DNA from: Bacteroides fragilis
GTDB taxonomy: Bacteria > Bacteroidota > Bacteroidia > Bacteroidales > Bacteroidaceae
Assembly (NCBI RefSeq): GCF_019583405.1
Contig: NZ_SZUU01000010.1
Span: 62,001 to 126,000 of the forward strand
Direction of reading: 5' to 3'
Length of the DNA: 64,000 nt
The notes under the pieces were generated by a model. It saw only the letters and a program-made list of their open reading frames with translations. It searched no databases and was not told the origin of the DNA. A program made the translations under genes and the position numbers. Numbering within the stretch: position 1 is the first letter of the stretch; every line of letters starts with the position of its first letter. Of this stretch, positions 63,301-64,000 are shown piece by piece.

Positions 63301-64000
63301 ATTGTACTTTCTACCCATAACGTTCCTTACGGTTCTACACTTTATGTAGCCGATGGTGAAGTGGTAGAAAAAGGTAAACTGATTGCGAAATGGGATCCAT
63401 TCAACGCTGTTATCATAACCGAAGCTACTGGTAAGATTGAGTTTGAGGGTGTCATTGAAAATGTTACTTATAAGATTGAATCGGATGAAGCGACCGGACT
63501 TAGAGAAATTATTATTATTGAGTCTAAAGATAAGACTAAAGTTCCTTCGGCTCACATCCTGACCGAAGACGGTGATCTTATCCGTACATATAATTTACCT
63601 GTAGGTGGACACGTAGTGATCGAAAACGGCCAAAAGGTGAAAGCTGGTGAGGTAATCGTTAAGATTCCGCGTGCTGTGGGTAAGGCCGGTGATATTACCG
63701 GTGGTCTTCCCCGTGTTACTGAGTTGTTTGAAGCACGTAACCCGTCGAATCCCGCTGTCGTATCCGAAATTGATGGAGAGGTTACTATGGGTAAAGTGAA
63801 ACGTGGTAATCGCGAAATCATCGTTACATCTAAGACTGGTGAAGTGAAGAAATACCTTGTTCCGCTGTCTAAGCAGATTCTGGTACAGGAGAATGACTAC
63901 GTTCGTGCAGGTACTCCATTGTCCGATGGTGCTACGACTCCGGCTGATATTTTGGCTATTAAAGGTCCTACGGCTGTACAGGAATACATCGTGAATGAAG
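60316..64000 (+). CDS. rpoC: RNA polymerase beta' subunit (5' part; runs off the window)
   Basis: The frame from ATG 60316 ([27 protein letters not shown]) stays open to the window end, giving about 1228 codons of roughly 1430. The N-terminal zinc-binding cysteines are in [20 protein letters not shown], the magnesium-binding active site is NADFDGD at residues 470-476 (Asp472, Asp474, Asp476), and the second zinc site is [13 protein letters not shown]. The bridge-helix/trigger-loop region ([22 protein letters not shown]-type block) is intact. The C-terminal end lies beyond 64000. Confidence 0.98.
   Translation, partial: [1228 protein letters not shown]

Noticed and set aside
62884..63555. 223-codon minus-strand ORF inside rpoC
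   Set aside because: Antisense to a certain essential gene, with Asn/Phe/Thr-rich nonsense-like sequence.

Overview
The window reads as a chromosomal segment of a Bacteroides species of the B. fragilis group. The evidence is SusC/SusD pairs with ECF sigma/FecR control, promoters of the Bacteroides type (-33 TTTG, about 19 bp, -7 TAnnTTTG), mostly absent Shine-Dalgarno sequences, and a tRNA-tuf-tRNA-secE-nusG-rplKAJL-rpoBC order with no encoded CCA on the tRNAs. An alpha-1,3-galactosidase (GH110) locus makes B. fragilis itself the best guess, but this is inference from memory of the family.

Layout. 1-3.5 kb (minus): a tight four-gene operon encoding a LytS/LytTR two-component pair, a membrane polyferredoxin with an internal twin-arginine segment, and the N-terminus of a Tat-type protein, probably an aldo/keto reductase, cut by the window edge. 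3.6-7 kb: a possible 30-residue membrane peptide, a NUDIX hydrolase and a large secreted three-domain esterase (SGNH, alpha/beta hydrolase, SGNH). 7-10.2 kb: a replication-like module in which an HU/IHF-type protein gene diverges from a VirE_N/VapE helicase-primase-type gene, with four exact-period 22-bp GC-rich hairpin repeats between them.

10.2-26.5 kb: a polysaccharide utilisation locus (PUL) with ECF sigma, FecR anti-sigma, a SusC carrying an N-terminal signalling domain, SusD, a small lipoprotein, GH35 beta-galactosidase and GH110 alpha-1,3-galactosidase on the plus strand, and a GH43-like propeller enzyme and a DUF2961/GH172 enzyme on the minus strand. The enzyme set suits removal of terminal alpha-1,3-Gal and the underlying beta-Gal from host-type glycans. 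Long hairpins lie between the modules. A gene remnant with an orphan terminator follows (26.56-26.8 kb).

26.8-36.2 kb: a Mfa2/FimB-like lipoprotein, a degenerate methyltransferase-like gene, cobalamin adenosyltransferase, a DUF2795 protein, and an asparagine/aspartate unit: DcuB transporter, periplasmic L-asparaginase and porin (minus) diverging from aspartase (plus). Together these convert Asn to Asp to fumarate for fumarate respiration. A propeller lipoprotein follows. 36.3-51.5 kb: housekeeping genes (tRNA-Ser, outer-membrane barrel, PriA, DUF4091/GH123-like enzyme, LMW phosphatase, PgpH-type HD phosphohydrolase, GltX, KDO transferase, gamma carbonic anhydrase-like protein, aminopeptidase P, S21, Xer recombinase, HPF). 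51.5-64 kb: one consensus promoter leads into four tRNAs, tuf, tRNA-Trp, secE, nusG, rplK, rplA, rplJ, rplL, rpoB and rpoC, the last running off the right edge.

No IS element, CRISPR array, rRNA or prophage was seen.
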